The notes under the pieces were generated by a model. It was not told the origin of the DNA. It made no database searches and worked only from the letters and a program-made list of their open reading frames with translations. The translations under genes and the position numbers were made by a program. A DNA stretch of 64,000 nt, from positions 6,076,001 to 6,140,000 of the forward strand of contig NZ_CP035758.1 in assembly GCF_004208415.1 (NCBI RefSeq), in the 5' to 3' direction. Shown here one piece after another: positions 26,845-34,850 of this stretch. Every line of letters starts with the position of its first letter. Positions within the stretch are counted from its first letter, which is position 1. Source of the DNA: Ktedonosporobacter rubrisoli. Its GTDB lineage: Bacteria > Chloroflexota > Ktedonobacteria > Ktedonobacterales > Ktedonobacteraceae.

Positions 26845-27708
26845 ATGACGTTTTCCATAGTAGCGCGTGACCCACAACATGGGGAGCTGGGCATCGCCGT
26901 TCAATCTAAATTTCTAGCCGTGGGAGCCGTGGTACCCTGGGCCAAAGCCGGGGTAGGAGCTATTGCTACGCAAGCCTGGGCAAATGCCTCCTACGGTCCC
27001 AAAGGGCTAGAATTACTTGCCAGCGGACTCTCTGCGGCCGAGACAGTTGAGAAATTGACCAGCGAGGACGAGGGCCACGCCGACCGCCAGATAGGCATTG
27101 TCGGCGCAAGCGGAAAACCGGCGACTTATACGGGAACTGGCTGCTTTTCCTGGGCCGGCGGACTTACCGGTGACGACTATGCCTGTCAGGGCAATATCCT
27201 CGTCGGGGCAGAAACCGTGCAAGCTATGGCCCGCACATTTGAAGAAACACAAGGTCTGCTCTGTGATCGCTTGCTAGCAGCCCTGGCCGCCGGTCAGGCC
27301 GCCGGTGGCGATAGCCGTGGCCAGCAATCTGCTGCGTTACTTGTTGTGCGTCCTCAAGGTGGCTATAGCGGCTTTAACGATCGCTTCATCGATCTACGCG
27401 TAGATGATCATCCGCAGCCAATTGAGGAATTACAGCGCATTCTCAAGCTTCATAAGTTGTATCTGTTCCCCAGCGAGCCCCAGGATATTCTTCCTATCAA
27501 TGCGGAGCTAGCGCGGGAAATTCAAGAGATCTTAACCAGCACTGGCGACTACCAGGGCCAGCTTCATGGTTCCTATGATGCTGCGACACGCGAGGCATTT
27601 CGCCGCTACAGTGGCCGCGAAAATCTGGAGTCGCGCTGGTTTGACGATTCGAGGATTGATCGCCATGTTCTGCAATTTATGCGCGAGAAAGCTCAGGGAG
27701 GATCTTAA
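26845..27708 (+). CDS. DUF1028-family protein with C-terminal peptidoglycan-binding-like domain
   Basis: A 287-residue protein. Residues 1-205 match DUF1028, an Ntn-hydrolase-like fold of unknown reaction: TFSIVARDPQHGELGIAVQSKFLAVG at the start, ATQAWANASYGPKGLELL and GNILVGAETVQAMA. Residues 210-287 look like the putative peptidoglycan-binding tail often joined to it (DPQPIEELQRIL...YDAATREAFRRYSGRENLESRW). CTGGAGGAATTTC precedes the ATG. No signal peptide is visible, so it is cytoplasmic. The family function has not been established to my knowledge. Confidence 0.85.
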   Translation: MTFSIVARDPQHGELGIAVQSKFLAVGAVVPWAKAGVGAIATQAWANASYGPKGLELLASGLSAAETVEKLTSEDEGHADRQIGIVGASGKPATYTGTGCFSWAGGLTGDDYACQGNILVGAETVQAMARTFEETQGLLCDRLLAALAAGQAAGGDSRGQQSAALLVVRPQGGYSGFNDRFIDLRVDDHPQPIEELQRILKLHKLYLFPSEPQDILPINAELAREIQEILTSTGDYQGQLHGSYDAATREAFRRYSGRENLESRWFDDSRIDRHVLQFMREKAQGGS

Positions 27709-27774
27709 AGGCTCACCTGACGTACCAGGAGCCGCCATGCTATTCAGTTAGGCAGAGATAACAAAACGTGGGTC

Positions 27775-27885
27775 GTGCCTCTTTTTGTGCGCCGCCTACG
27801 ACGGCGCGGCAGGAGGGGGATTGGGGGGCTGTGCCTCCAGACCCCCAGTCAAGGGACTATGCCCCTTGCAACCCCTACTCATAAA
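27775..27885. repeat. interspersed two-hairpin element
   Basis: CGCCTACGACGGCGCGGCAG is followed by a G-rich hairpin (GGGGGGCTG/CCAGACCCCC) and a second hairpin (AAGGGAC/GCCCCTT), then GCAACCCCT. The order of parts equals that of the 6404-6563 element. It lies between the DUF1028 gene and the convergent S53 peptidase gene and could also act as a bidirectional terminator. Confidence 0.6.
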
Positions 27886-27899
27886 ATTTTGCAACAAGA

Positions 27900-29087
27900 C
27901 TACTGAGCGGCAAGGTCGGGAACTAACTTGTTAGCAACTGGACTGCCCAACCCGGTTACAAAATCATAGCCCTGTGTCGCCCGGCACACATCTCCACATG
28001 AGCCATTACTCCCACTTGTAATATCATGGAAATCGCTTGCATACTTTGTCCTTGCGATATTATAAATGGCGGTGTCAGCGTTACCAAGCCTGGCCTTATG
28101 GATCTGTTTTCCAAGAGCCAGTATGCCCGCAAAGAGCGGAGTTGCCGCGCTTGTGCCACCGACGACAAAATAGCCTTTCTGGCCGCTATAGCCATAGCTG
28201 TCATAGATCGAGACGCCAGTATCTGGATCGGCAACCATGGCGACATCCGGCACTCCACGCATACCATGCCGGTTGAATCCCTTTTGATAAGCGGGACGAT
28301 TCTCGTACATACTGATGCCGCCACTACTCCCATCCCAGGCGCTCTCGCTGACATATGTGCCGTCAGGTTTGGTATTAAGCGTGGTGCCTCCTACCGCAGT
28401 CACATACGGCGAAGCGGCCGGATACTGGGTTCCATAGCCATTATCGCCAGAAGCTGCAGTAAAGCTAATGCCTTTATGTGAACCTTCAGCGAGGACTCCA
28501 TCGACATCGTTCGAGGTCTCCATATCGAACTCGTTGGTGCCAAAGCTCATGGAGACAATATCTGCTCCCTGATTTATATAGGCATCCTTGACGGCCCCAA
28601 AGAGGCTGTCAAGCGAGGCATCAACGCCAGCTTCTAGCACGATATAGGCATTAGGAGCCATGACATGGGCCATCTGAAGATCCAGGTTAGTCTCCAGGGC
28701 CCAACCCTCATCAACCGAGGACGGTTTGCCGTTTGGATACACTACCTTTAGCTTTGTGCTGGGTAGGCCATAGTCAGAACTATATTTATCTAAATCTGCC
28801 TGGGCATTCGGGTTCCCATAGGCTGACACGACGGCTATTGTCACACCATCTCCTTTGTTGCTGAGCTGGCTGACTCCATAGGCTTTCCTGAGCTGAGCGG
28901 CTGTGTAACCGCTGGCGCTATCGTTATGCGCGAACTTATGCACCCGAAGATATAAGTGAGCATAGGCGGCGATATGATCCTTCAGGATAGAATCAGTGGT
29001 GTGAGCTGAGGCAGGCATCACAGAGCTAAACATGGCGAGCAGGGCAATGAGCCCGATGGCTAACGAGGTTGATACGAGCTTACGCAT
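27900..29087 (-). CDS. secreted S53-family serine-carboxyl peptidase (sedolisin/kumamolisin-like)
   Basis: A 395-residue secreted peptidase. A Sec signal peptide spans residues 1-28 (hydrophobic core, AHT after ASA). The catalytic Glu132 and Asp136 are in ALETNLDLQMAH, SMSFG marks the strand near the oxyanion Asp, and the nucleophile is Ser313 in GGTSAATPLFAG. The C-terminal calcium site reads DFHDITSGSNG...YDFVTGLGSP. Sedolisins usually carry a propeptide of about 180 residues; here only about 40 residues lie between signal and catalytic domain. ATG 29087 has GGGGAAG upstream. It probably degrades proteins outside the cell, often at acid pH in this family. Confidence 0.9.
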   Translation of the reverse strand: MRKLVSTSLAIGLIALLAMFSSVMPASAHTTDSILKDHIAAYAHLYLRVHKFAHNDSASGYTAAQLRKAYGVSQLSNKGDGVTIAVVSAYGNPNAQADLDKYSSDYGLPSTKLKVVYPNGKPSSVDEGWALETNLDLQMAHVMAPNAYIVLEAGVDASLDSLFGAVKDAYINQGADIVSMSFGTNEFDMETSNDVDGVLAEGSHKGISFTAASGDNGYGTQYPAASPYVTAVGGTTLNTKPDGTYVSESAWDGSSGGISMYENRPAYQKGFNRHGMRGVPDVAMVADPDTGVSIYDSYGYSGQKGYFVVGGTSAATPLFAGILALGKQIHKARLGNADTAIYNIARTKYASDFHDITSGSNGSCGDVCRATQGYDFVTGLGSPVANKLVPDLAAQ

Positions 29088-29219
29088 AAAAAAGGCTTCC
29101 CCCATTCTACTTGACAGTACAAACTACAACCTCTATGCGTACCATTACGCTATATATAGTATAATCGGCAAGCAATACAGCAGGGTTTAGTAGCCTAATT
29201 TTGCGCAGAAATAATAAAA

Positions 29220-29262
29220 AGAGACGAGGAGGAGCAGAAAACCTGCAACGCATCCTCGTCTC
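29220..29262 (-). terminator. Rho-independent terminator after FeS-flavoprotein gene
   Basis: On the minus strand AGAGACGAGGA pairs with TCCTCGTCTCT (11 perfect pairs), followed by TTTTATTATTT. It lies about 130-170 bases beyond the stop of the oxidoreductase gene and about 130 bases before the S53 peptidase start. It therefore separates the two transcripts, or attenuates read-through. Confidence 0.9.
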
Positions 29263-29279
29263 TCTAGTTTTGCGCAGGG

Positions 29280-29390
29280 CCGGCCCTATAGGGGAAGCCT
29301 GACAACCTGGCGGAGACTGGCCATGAACACTCCTGCCAGCTGGACGCTCCGTTTATGGGCATCCACCTTTAAGGGTGTTCACGGGTTATC
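29280..29390 (-). ncRNA. candidate structured RNA segment of unknown class
   Basis: Directly downstream of the oxidoreductase stop and upstream of the terminator, the sequence folds into nested arms: TGAACACTC/GGGTGTTCA enclosing CTGCCAGCTGGACG, and CTGGCGGAGACTGGCC next to it. No riboswitch class is recognised. Read on the minus strand it would be a 3'-UTR or part of a leader for the S53 gene. It may be nothing more than a degenerate repeat. Confidence 0.3.
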
Positions 29391-31199
29391 CTAGTGCATA
29401 TTTAAGATCGGAATCTTGGAGACGGTCCAGCGATCATTGGGGCTGGCCACTCTAAACTGAACCATAGAAATGGCATCGGTTGGGCAGCGCACGATACACA
29501 GACCACACCTGATACATTTCTCCTCGTCAATGATCATATCAGCGCCACCGCGCCATGTCTCGGTTCCCTGGTGCATCGGATCGCTCTTCACCACGCGGGA
29601 AAGGCCTTCCATACTGATGCAGTCATAAGGGCAGATATCCACGCAGCCAGAGCAGAGAATACAGATCGAGGGATCAATCATAATATTCAACTGGCACTGC
29701 AGACAGCGGCGAGCCTGAATTACTGCCTCTTCAGGAGAATAGCCGGTCTCGGTCTCACGCGTATTGCTATAGCGGTCCTTCAGCGAGAGCGAAGGAAGCA
29801 TCTGGTGCGGGATAGACTCATAATTGTCAACCATACCACGGCGATAGTCAGGCAGCTCAACCTCTTCCGCGGGCTCGGGTGGGATATCCTCGCCGCCCAG
29901 ATAGCGGTTAATGGCCCCGGCTACATCGCGGCCATCGCCGATAGCCGAGATCAGATTACGCGCGCCCTGCGTATAGTCGCCGCCGGCGAAGAGACCGGGA
30001 TAGCTTGTCATCCAGGTATCCAGGTCGATCAAAGGCACGCCCCATTTGTTGACTTCCAAACCCAGCTCTTCGGCCTGCAGCCAGGAGGTATCGCTATACT
30101 GACCAAAGGCCGGAATAACTGTATCCACCTCAATATCAAATTCGGTGCCGGGGATCGCGATCGGACGGCGACGGCCGCCTGCATCGGGATCGCCAAGTTT
30201 GTTGCGAATGAAGCGCACGCCGCTGGCATGAATGCCATCTTTCGTCAGAACGGCGGCCTGCGTAACCAGGTACTGGAACTCTACGTGCTCCAGCATGGCC
30301 TCATCCACTTCATACTCATCAGAAGGCTGCTCTTCCTTTGAGCGGCGATACATAACATAGACTTTATCGGCGCCAAAGCGAATGGCCGTACGGCAGCAGT
30401 CCATAGCGGTGAAGCCAGCACCCAGCACGGCTACGCGCTTGCCAATAAAGGCAGGCTCGCCATAATTCGTCTTCTCTAGCAGCTTGATGCCGTCCTCAAC
30501 GCCCTTGAGGTCTGCGCCGGGGATCACCTTATTATCGGGGCCGGTCATGGCATTTGGAATATAGCAGCCTGCGGCAATGAAAACAGCATCATACTCTTTC
30601 AGGAGATCCGTCATTTGCACGTCGCGCCCAACTCTGACGTTGTACTTGACTTCCACGCCCAGATCTTCCATATATTCGTCGCACTCTTCGCGCGTGACAT
30701 CGCGGGGCAGACGCCAGACAGGAATACCGTTAACCATGACGCCGCCTGCGGTGGGATACTGCTCATACATCGTTACGGGATAACCCATCTCGCGCAGATC
30801 ACGCGCACAGGCCAGGCCTGCCGAGCCGGCCCCAATAATCGCGATCTTCTTGTCCCTCGTTACCGGAGGGCGCTCAGCATGATGGCGATACTCGCGGTGA
30901 TCGGCCGCAGCACGCTTTAACCAACAAATTGCAATTGGCTTACCGTCAATTTTGTTACGGCGGCAGACTGGCTCACAGGGACGCGCGCACGTGCGCCCCA
31001 GCACACCGGGGACCACATTTGCCTTACGGTTCAACAGATATGCTTCATCAAAGCGGGCTTGTGAAATCAACCCAATGTAGGTAGCTACATCCGTATGGGC
31101 AGGACATCCCACCTGACACGGAATATTTGTTTGATACCAGTCGGGCGTCACTGCCACCGATTGGTATCGAGATTCTAGTTCCTTATCGGGATCAATCAT
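29391..31199 (-). CDS. GltD/NfnB-like FAD-dependent oxidoreductase with C-terminal 2x[4Fe-4S]
   Basis: A 602-residue FeS-flavoprotein. The N-terminus (residues 28-100) has the cysteine-rich domain of glutamate synthase small subunit (CQVGCPAHTDVATYIGLI, GRTCARPCEPVCRR). An FAD Rossmann GAGSAGLACARDLREMG (about 120) and an NAD(P) fold GAGFTAMDCCRTAIRFG (about 255) follow. The end carries CILCSGCVDICP and CIRCGLCIVRCP for two [4Fe-4S] clusters. It would pass electrons between NAD(P)H and a ferredoxin-type partner. No large glutamate synthase or NfnA partner lies nearby, so the acceptor is unknown. It has its own terminator. Confidence 0.88.
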   Translation of the reverse strand: MIDPDKELESRYQSVAVTPDWYQTNIPCQVGCPAHTDVATYIGLISQARFDEAYLLNRKANVVPGVLGRTCARPCEPVCRRNKIDGKPIAICWLKRAAADHREYRHHAERPPVTRDKKIAIIGAGSAGLACARDLREMGYPVTMYEQYPTAGGVMVNGIPVWRLPRDVTREECDEYMEDLGVEVKYNVRVGRDVQMTDLLKEYDAVFIAAGCYIPNAMTGPDNKVIPGADLKGVEDGIKLLEKTNYGEPAFIGKRVAVLGAGFTAMDCCRTAIRFGADKVYVMYRRSKEEQPSDEYEVDEAMLEHVEFQYLVTQAAVLTKDGIHASGVRFIRNKLGDPDAGGRRRPIAIPGTEFDIEVDTVIPAFGQYSDTSWLQAEELGLEVNKWGVPLIDLDTWMTSYPGLFAGGDYTQGARNLISAIGDGRDVAGAINRYLGGEDIPPEPAEEVELPDYRRGMVDNYESIPHQMLPSLSLKDRYSNTRETETGYSPEEAVIQARRCLQCQLNIMIDPSICILCSGCVDICPYDCISMEGLSRVVKSDPMHQGTETWRGGADMIIDEEKCIRCGLCIVRCPTDAISMVQFRVASPNDRWTVSKIPILNMH

Positions 31200-31901
31200 C
31201 TCAAGATCCTTTCCTGGCCCTCCATGCTACATTCCAATAAAGCTATCACTAGCATATAGAGCAGGGGAAAATGTACTGGGCTCTCGCCACACAGCCTATC
31301 TAACAAAATTAAAATACCCCTCATAGCCTCTTGCTGTATCCTCAAAGCAGATGGAGACAGGCTTCTATGCTCATCTGGCTGCCGCTTCCTGGCTATATGG
31401 GCTAGTATTACTTAAACGAGTCCGAAAAGATTAACAGACATGATGTGCAATGTTAGCTAAAGGGGTCCAGAGTCAAAATCTCTGGTGTGGCCTGGGGCAT
31501 GCCACGAGCTAGCGGATCGCCCCCAGCCTTCCCTATCCCCCCAACCGCCGCAGGCGGAGAAAAACTTTGCACATTACTTAAACTAAGTCTGCAACAGAGA
31601 TAAATTTTCTTATAGGATTATAGCATAGTTGGAGAAGGGCGAACAAGGCACAGAGCGCCCAGAAGGATATATTAATCAAACTTTAGTATATATTTCGTGC
31701 TTTAAATTCACTGTTAGCTTCTCAGAACTCTAAGCCAGCCTGCCTCTGTCCTCTCATAAGAAGATCATGGCTGGCTCTAAACTGCCAATGCGCGGCCATT
31801 TACGCTACTCCTCCTCTTTTTTAGGACAAATTTTCGCTAACTGTGCGATATATGTTATTATACTTCTGAAGGGAGTGGATAAAGTCTTAAAGAAGGGAAA
31901 C
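31200..31901. other. divergent intergenic region with repeat copy
   Basis: About 700 bases between the oxidoreductase start (minus) and the AraC start (plus). It contains an inverted copy of the interspersed element at about 31490-31570. An in-frame extension of the AraC gene reaches 31767, but it lacks domain similarity. No other gene is supported. Confidence 0.5.
31490..31570 (-). repeat. interspersed element, inverted and degenerate
   Basis: Read on the minus strand it contains CCGCCTGCGGCGGTTGGGGGG and GGCTGGGGGCGATCC, then CATGCCCCAGGCC, resembling the 27775-27885 element. The second hairpin is not preserved. Confidence 0.45.
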
Positions 31902-32801
31902 ATGCTCGAAGACCCATTGGCAACTCCAAAACTCCTGGTTTCAAGTCAAGAGGCTGATTGGGATGAGCTGGCTCTGTTTGCCTATCATGAGCCCAGAAAG
32001 CTTGAGGGCTGGATTGATCCGGCGACTCTCGATAGCTCGCTTGTTCTTATCAGGCGCGGCGGCGTACACCTTGAAGAGAAACCGACTGGTGGTCCCTGGG
32101 AAGTACACAATCTTTACGAGGGCGAGTGGCTTTTGAAACCAGGAGAGCTACAATCCCGTGAGCTACGCTGGCACTCGCTCTCAAGAGAGCCGCTACATAT
32201 GCTCTATATCTATTTGCGCCCTACCTTGCTTACCCGTACGGCCCAGGAAATGGCAAAGGGTGATCCCGCTCGCCTTACGCTCATAGGGCACGCTGGCTTT
32301 CAGGACCCCTTACTAACCCAGATTGGTCTCGCGCTCTGGCACGAACTTGAACAACCAGCGCCGGCAAAGCTCTATGCCCAAACCGCCGCCCAGATGCTAG
32401 CTGTTCATCTGTTACACCACTATACCTCTCACCCCGGCAACCTTCAGGAAGAGACGCAGGGCTTGAACTCCCAGCAGTTGAAACATATACGCGATTTTAT
32501 TCTTGCTCATCTCAGCCAGGACCTTTCGCTAGAAACGCTCGCGCAGCAGGTTGGCTTCAGCGCCTATCACTTTGCCCGCGTATTTCGCCAAGCGACGGGC
32601 GAGAGCCCCCACCAGTTTGTGCTTGGTCAGCGCATCGAGCACGCGAAGAAGTTACTGCGGGAGACTGACATGCCCCTGACGCTTGTGGCGCTAGAGAGCG
32701 GCTTTGCTTCTCAGAGCCATTTGAACCAGGCGTTCAAGCGTCGCCTCAACCTCACGCCACGCAGCTATCGCTACGACCAATCGATTCGGGCACATTTTTG
32801 A
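31902..32801 (+). CDS. AraC-family transcriptional regulator
   Basis: A 299-residue activator-type protein. The N-terminal part (about residues 1-170) is a cupin-like sensing domain. The C-terminal AraC HTH covers about 195-295: HIRDFILAHLSQDLSLETLAQQVGFSAYHFARVFRQATGESPHQFV, then LLRETDMPLTLVALESGFASQSHLNQAFKRR. ATG 31902 has AAGAAGGGA upstream and matches the expected domain start. It may control the ICL-family enzyme gene 118 bases downstream on the same strand; the inducer is unknown. Confidence 0.9.
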   Translation: MLEDPLATPKLLVSSQEADWDELALFAYHEPRKLEGWIDPATLDSSLVLIRRGGVHLEEKPTGGPWEVHNLYEGEWLLKPGELQSRELRWHSLSREPLHMLYIYLRPTLLTRTAQEMAKGDPARLTLIGHAGFQDPLLTQIGLALWHELEQPAPAKLYAQTAAQMLAVHLLHHYTSHPGNLQEETQGLNSQQLKHIRDFILAHLSQDLSLETLAQQVGFSAYHFARVFRQATGESPHQFVLGQRIEHAKKLLRETDMPLTLVALESGFASQSHLNQAFKRRLNLTPRSYRYDQSIRAHF

Positions 32802-32919
32802 TAAATTCGCAAGAACTTGAAAGATGATCTCAATCCTTTCGCGCTATTATGGAGGCACAAATATTGCTCATAGAGAGCCAAAGACCTCCTGAATCGGGTC
32901 TACGAAAGGATCTGGAACG

Positions 32920-33759
32920 ATGACGACACAACACACAAAGGCCGAACTCCTGCTGAAATCCCACAAGACTGCTACCGGACTGCTTCTGCCCAACGCCTGG
33001 GATTGTGCCAGCGCAAAGCTCTTTGAAGCGGCTGGCTTCTCGGCAATAGGAACTACCAGCGCCGGTATTGCTTTTGCCCAGGGCTACCGCGATGGAGAAC
33101 AGATCCCGCGCAAGGAAATGCTCGCGGTCATCGCCCGAATTGCCGCGGCAGTACAAATCCCGGTGAGCGCCGACATTGAGGCTGGCTATGGCCCTGCGCC
33201 CGCCGACGTGGCAGAAACCATCCATGAGGTGATCAAAGCAGGCGCCGTAGGGGTCAATCTAGAAGATAGCATTGGGATGAGTAGCCTCTACTCCATCCCG
33301 CAGCAGACCGAGCGAATTAAGGCGGCGCGCGCAGAGGGCCAAAGAGCTGGTCTGCCTCTGGTCATCAACGCCCGTACCGACACTTATCTTTTCTCCATAG
33401 GCGAAGAGGCCACGCGCCTGCAAGACACGCTTGAGCGTGGCAAAGCTTATCTTGAGGCAGGAGCAGACAGCGTTTTTGTCCCCGGCGTTGGCGATCCCGC
33501 GCTTATCGAGGAGCTCGTGCGCGGAATCCCTGGACCGCTCAATGTCATGGTCGGGCCGGGCATGCTCTCTGCCCCCAAGCTATTCAAGTTGGGCGTCAAA
33601 CGTGTTAGCGTTGGCGGTGCTGCTATGATGGCCACAATGGGCCTGATATGGGACATCGCGTGCGAACTGTATGTACAGGGCACATACGAGCAGATGGCCT
33701 CACATCCGTATGATTTTAGCGCGGCCTGGAAGCTCTTTACGCCGGCGACGACTGCTTGA
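32920..33759 (+). CDS. isocitrate lyase/PEP mutase-superfamily enzyme
   Basis: A 279-residue TIM-barrel C-C/P-C lyase. LLPNAWDCASAKLFEAAGFSAIGTTSAG (about residues 21-48), DIEAGYG (about 85) and VGVNLEDS (about 110) are the substrate- and Mg-binding blocks of the family. The catalytic Cys loop (KKCGH) of true isocitrate lyases is missing, so it is of the oxaloacetate decarboxylase/methylisocitrate-lyase-like or unclassified type. It follows an AraC regulator and precedes a SRPBCC gene by about 80 bases; these may form one unit. The substrate is unknown. Confidence 0.85.
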   Translation: MTTQHTKAELLLKSHKTATGLLLPNAWDCASAKLFEAAGFSAIGTTSAGIAFAQGYRDGEQIPRKEMLAVIARIAAAVQIPVSADIEAGYGPAPADVAETIHEVIKAGAVGVNLEDSIGMSSLYSIPQQTERIKAARAEGQRAGLPLVINARTDTYLFSIGEEATRLQDTLERGKAYLEAGADSVFVPGVGDPALIEELVRGIPGPLNVMVGPGMLSAPKLFKLGVKRVSVGGAAMMATMGLIWDIACELYVQGTYEQMASHPYDFSAAWKLFTPATTA

Positions 33760-33841
33760 GACGATAGAATGAGCTGAGAAACGCTTGGCATTTCACGAAA
33801 AGATGTATCAAAGGAAACGTGAGCTAGTAGGAGACAAACAT

Positions 33842-34264
33842 ATGGCTTCTATCCGCAAAGAAATTCTGATTCAGGCGGACCCAGAGGACGTGTGGGCGGC
33901 GATTCGTGATGTGGGCGCAGTCCACCAGCGCCTCGCTCCCGGCTTCGTCATTGATGCCCACCTCGACGGAGACGCCAGAATAGTAACGTTCGCCAACGGC
34001 GCGACGGTTCGCGAGTTGCTTGTCGACATTGACGACCAGGCTCGGCGATTAGCCTATGCAGCGGTCGGTGGGCGAACCAGTCATCACAATGCGTCCATGC
34101 AAGTCATAGCTTTGGGGGAAAATCAGAGCCGACTCGTCTGGATCACCGACCTGCTACCAAATGAGGTCGCCCCAGTCATCAGTGAATTGGTCGAGCGAGG
34201 TGCAGCTACGATGAAGCAGACGCTGGAAGCTTCAACCGCAAGCAGAGAGACGAGGCGGAAATGA
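33842..34264 (+). CDS. SRPBCC-family protein
   Basis: A 140-residue START-like fold protein with a hydrophobic ligand cavity. IRKEILIQADPEDVWAAIRDVGAVHQRLAPGFV at the N-terminus and RLVWITDLLPNEVAPVISELVERGAATMKQTLE at the end are typical. ATG 33842 has TAGGAG eight bases upstream; the longer frame to 33785 has no ribosome-binding site. It is close behind the ICL-like gene on the same strand. Members bind lipids, polyketides or act as stress proteins; the ligand cannot be read. Confidence 0.82.
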   Translation: MASIRKEILIQADPEDVWAAIRDVGAVHQRLAPGFVIDAHLDGDARIVTFANGATVRELLVDIDDQARRLAYAAVGGRTSHHNASMQVIALGENQSRLVWITDLLPNEVAPVISELVERGAATMKQTLEASTASRETRRK

Positions 34265-34850
34265 GATCTTTAACGTCCTCATAGAGCGATTCGTGCAAAT
34301 CACCATGTAAAAAGAGGGAATAAGGCTCCACTCGGACGAGCATGCTCGTCCGAGGAGAGGGAGCACAAGAGCATCAGTCAGGCCGTAGCCAAATCGAGTG
34401 AGGTTAATCCAGAGAGTTCGATATTTCTCCCTATCCTTGAAGGCAGGTTTTTTTTGGCGCGAATGGATAAAATCTGACGTATCGCTGATAGAAGACTTCT
34501 CGGAGCAGTTATGCACGCTTGCCCACATGTAATGATAAAATAGGGCCATGGTTGCATCACCGATCATAGCCGGGGAGAAGTAACTTGCGCAATCCACTAT
34601 TTTCTTTCATTGGTCCCATCGGCGAACTGAGCAAGAATACTTCTTATTGCTTTATTCCAGTCAAAGCATGCCTTGCTTTCAAAGGAAAGCCGGCAGTGAT
34701 AAGATGACAGCCGGAAGGCGCAAAATAACTGTACCGTTAGACATTATTATGCCTCTGGAAAGGCCTGACAAATAAGATATTTGAGAAGGTAGATTACCTC
34801 ACATCTTGCCAGGGCATAACAGCAGCGAAAGATAGTAAGGAAGATGTTAC
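34265..34850. other. intergenic region with a perfect palindrome
   Basis: This stretch of 586 bases lies between the SRPBCC gene and urocanate hydratase. It has a perfect 24-base palindrome at 34331-34354. A 121-codon frame on the minus strand (34232-34597) has no ribosome-binding site, overlaps the SRPBCC gene and resembles no family. I regard it as chance. Nothing else was recognised. Confidence 0.5.
34331..34354. promoter_or_regulatory. perfect 24-bp palindrome, possible operator
   Basis: The arms CTCGGACGAGCA and TGCTCGTCCGAG meet without a spacer. No T-tract follows, so it is not a normal terminator for the SRPBCC gene 66 bases upstream. It may be a protein-binding site; the protein is unknown. 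Confidence 0.4.

Noticed and set aside
31767..31901. Longer AraC protein start at 31767
   Set aside because: No ribosome-binding site and the added 45 residues are not part of the cupin-HTH layout.
34232..34597. 121-codon minus-strand frame between SRPBCC and hutU
   Set aside because: No ribosome-binding site, overlaps the SRPBCC gene end, contains the perfect palindrome and resembles no family.
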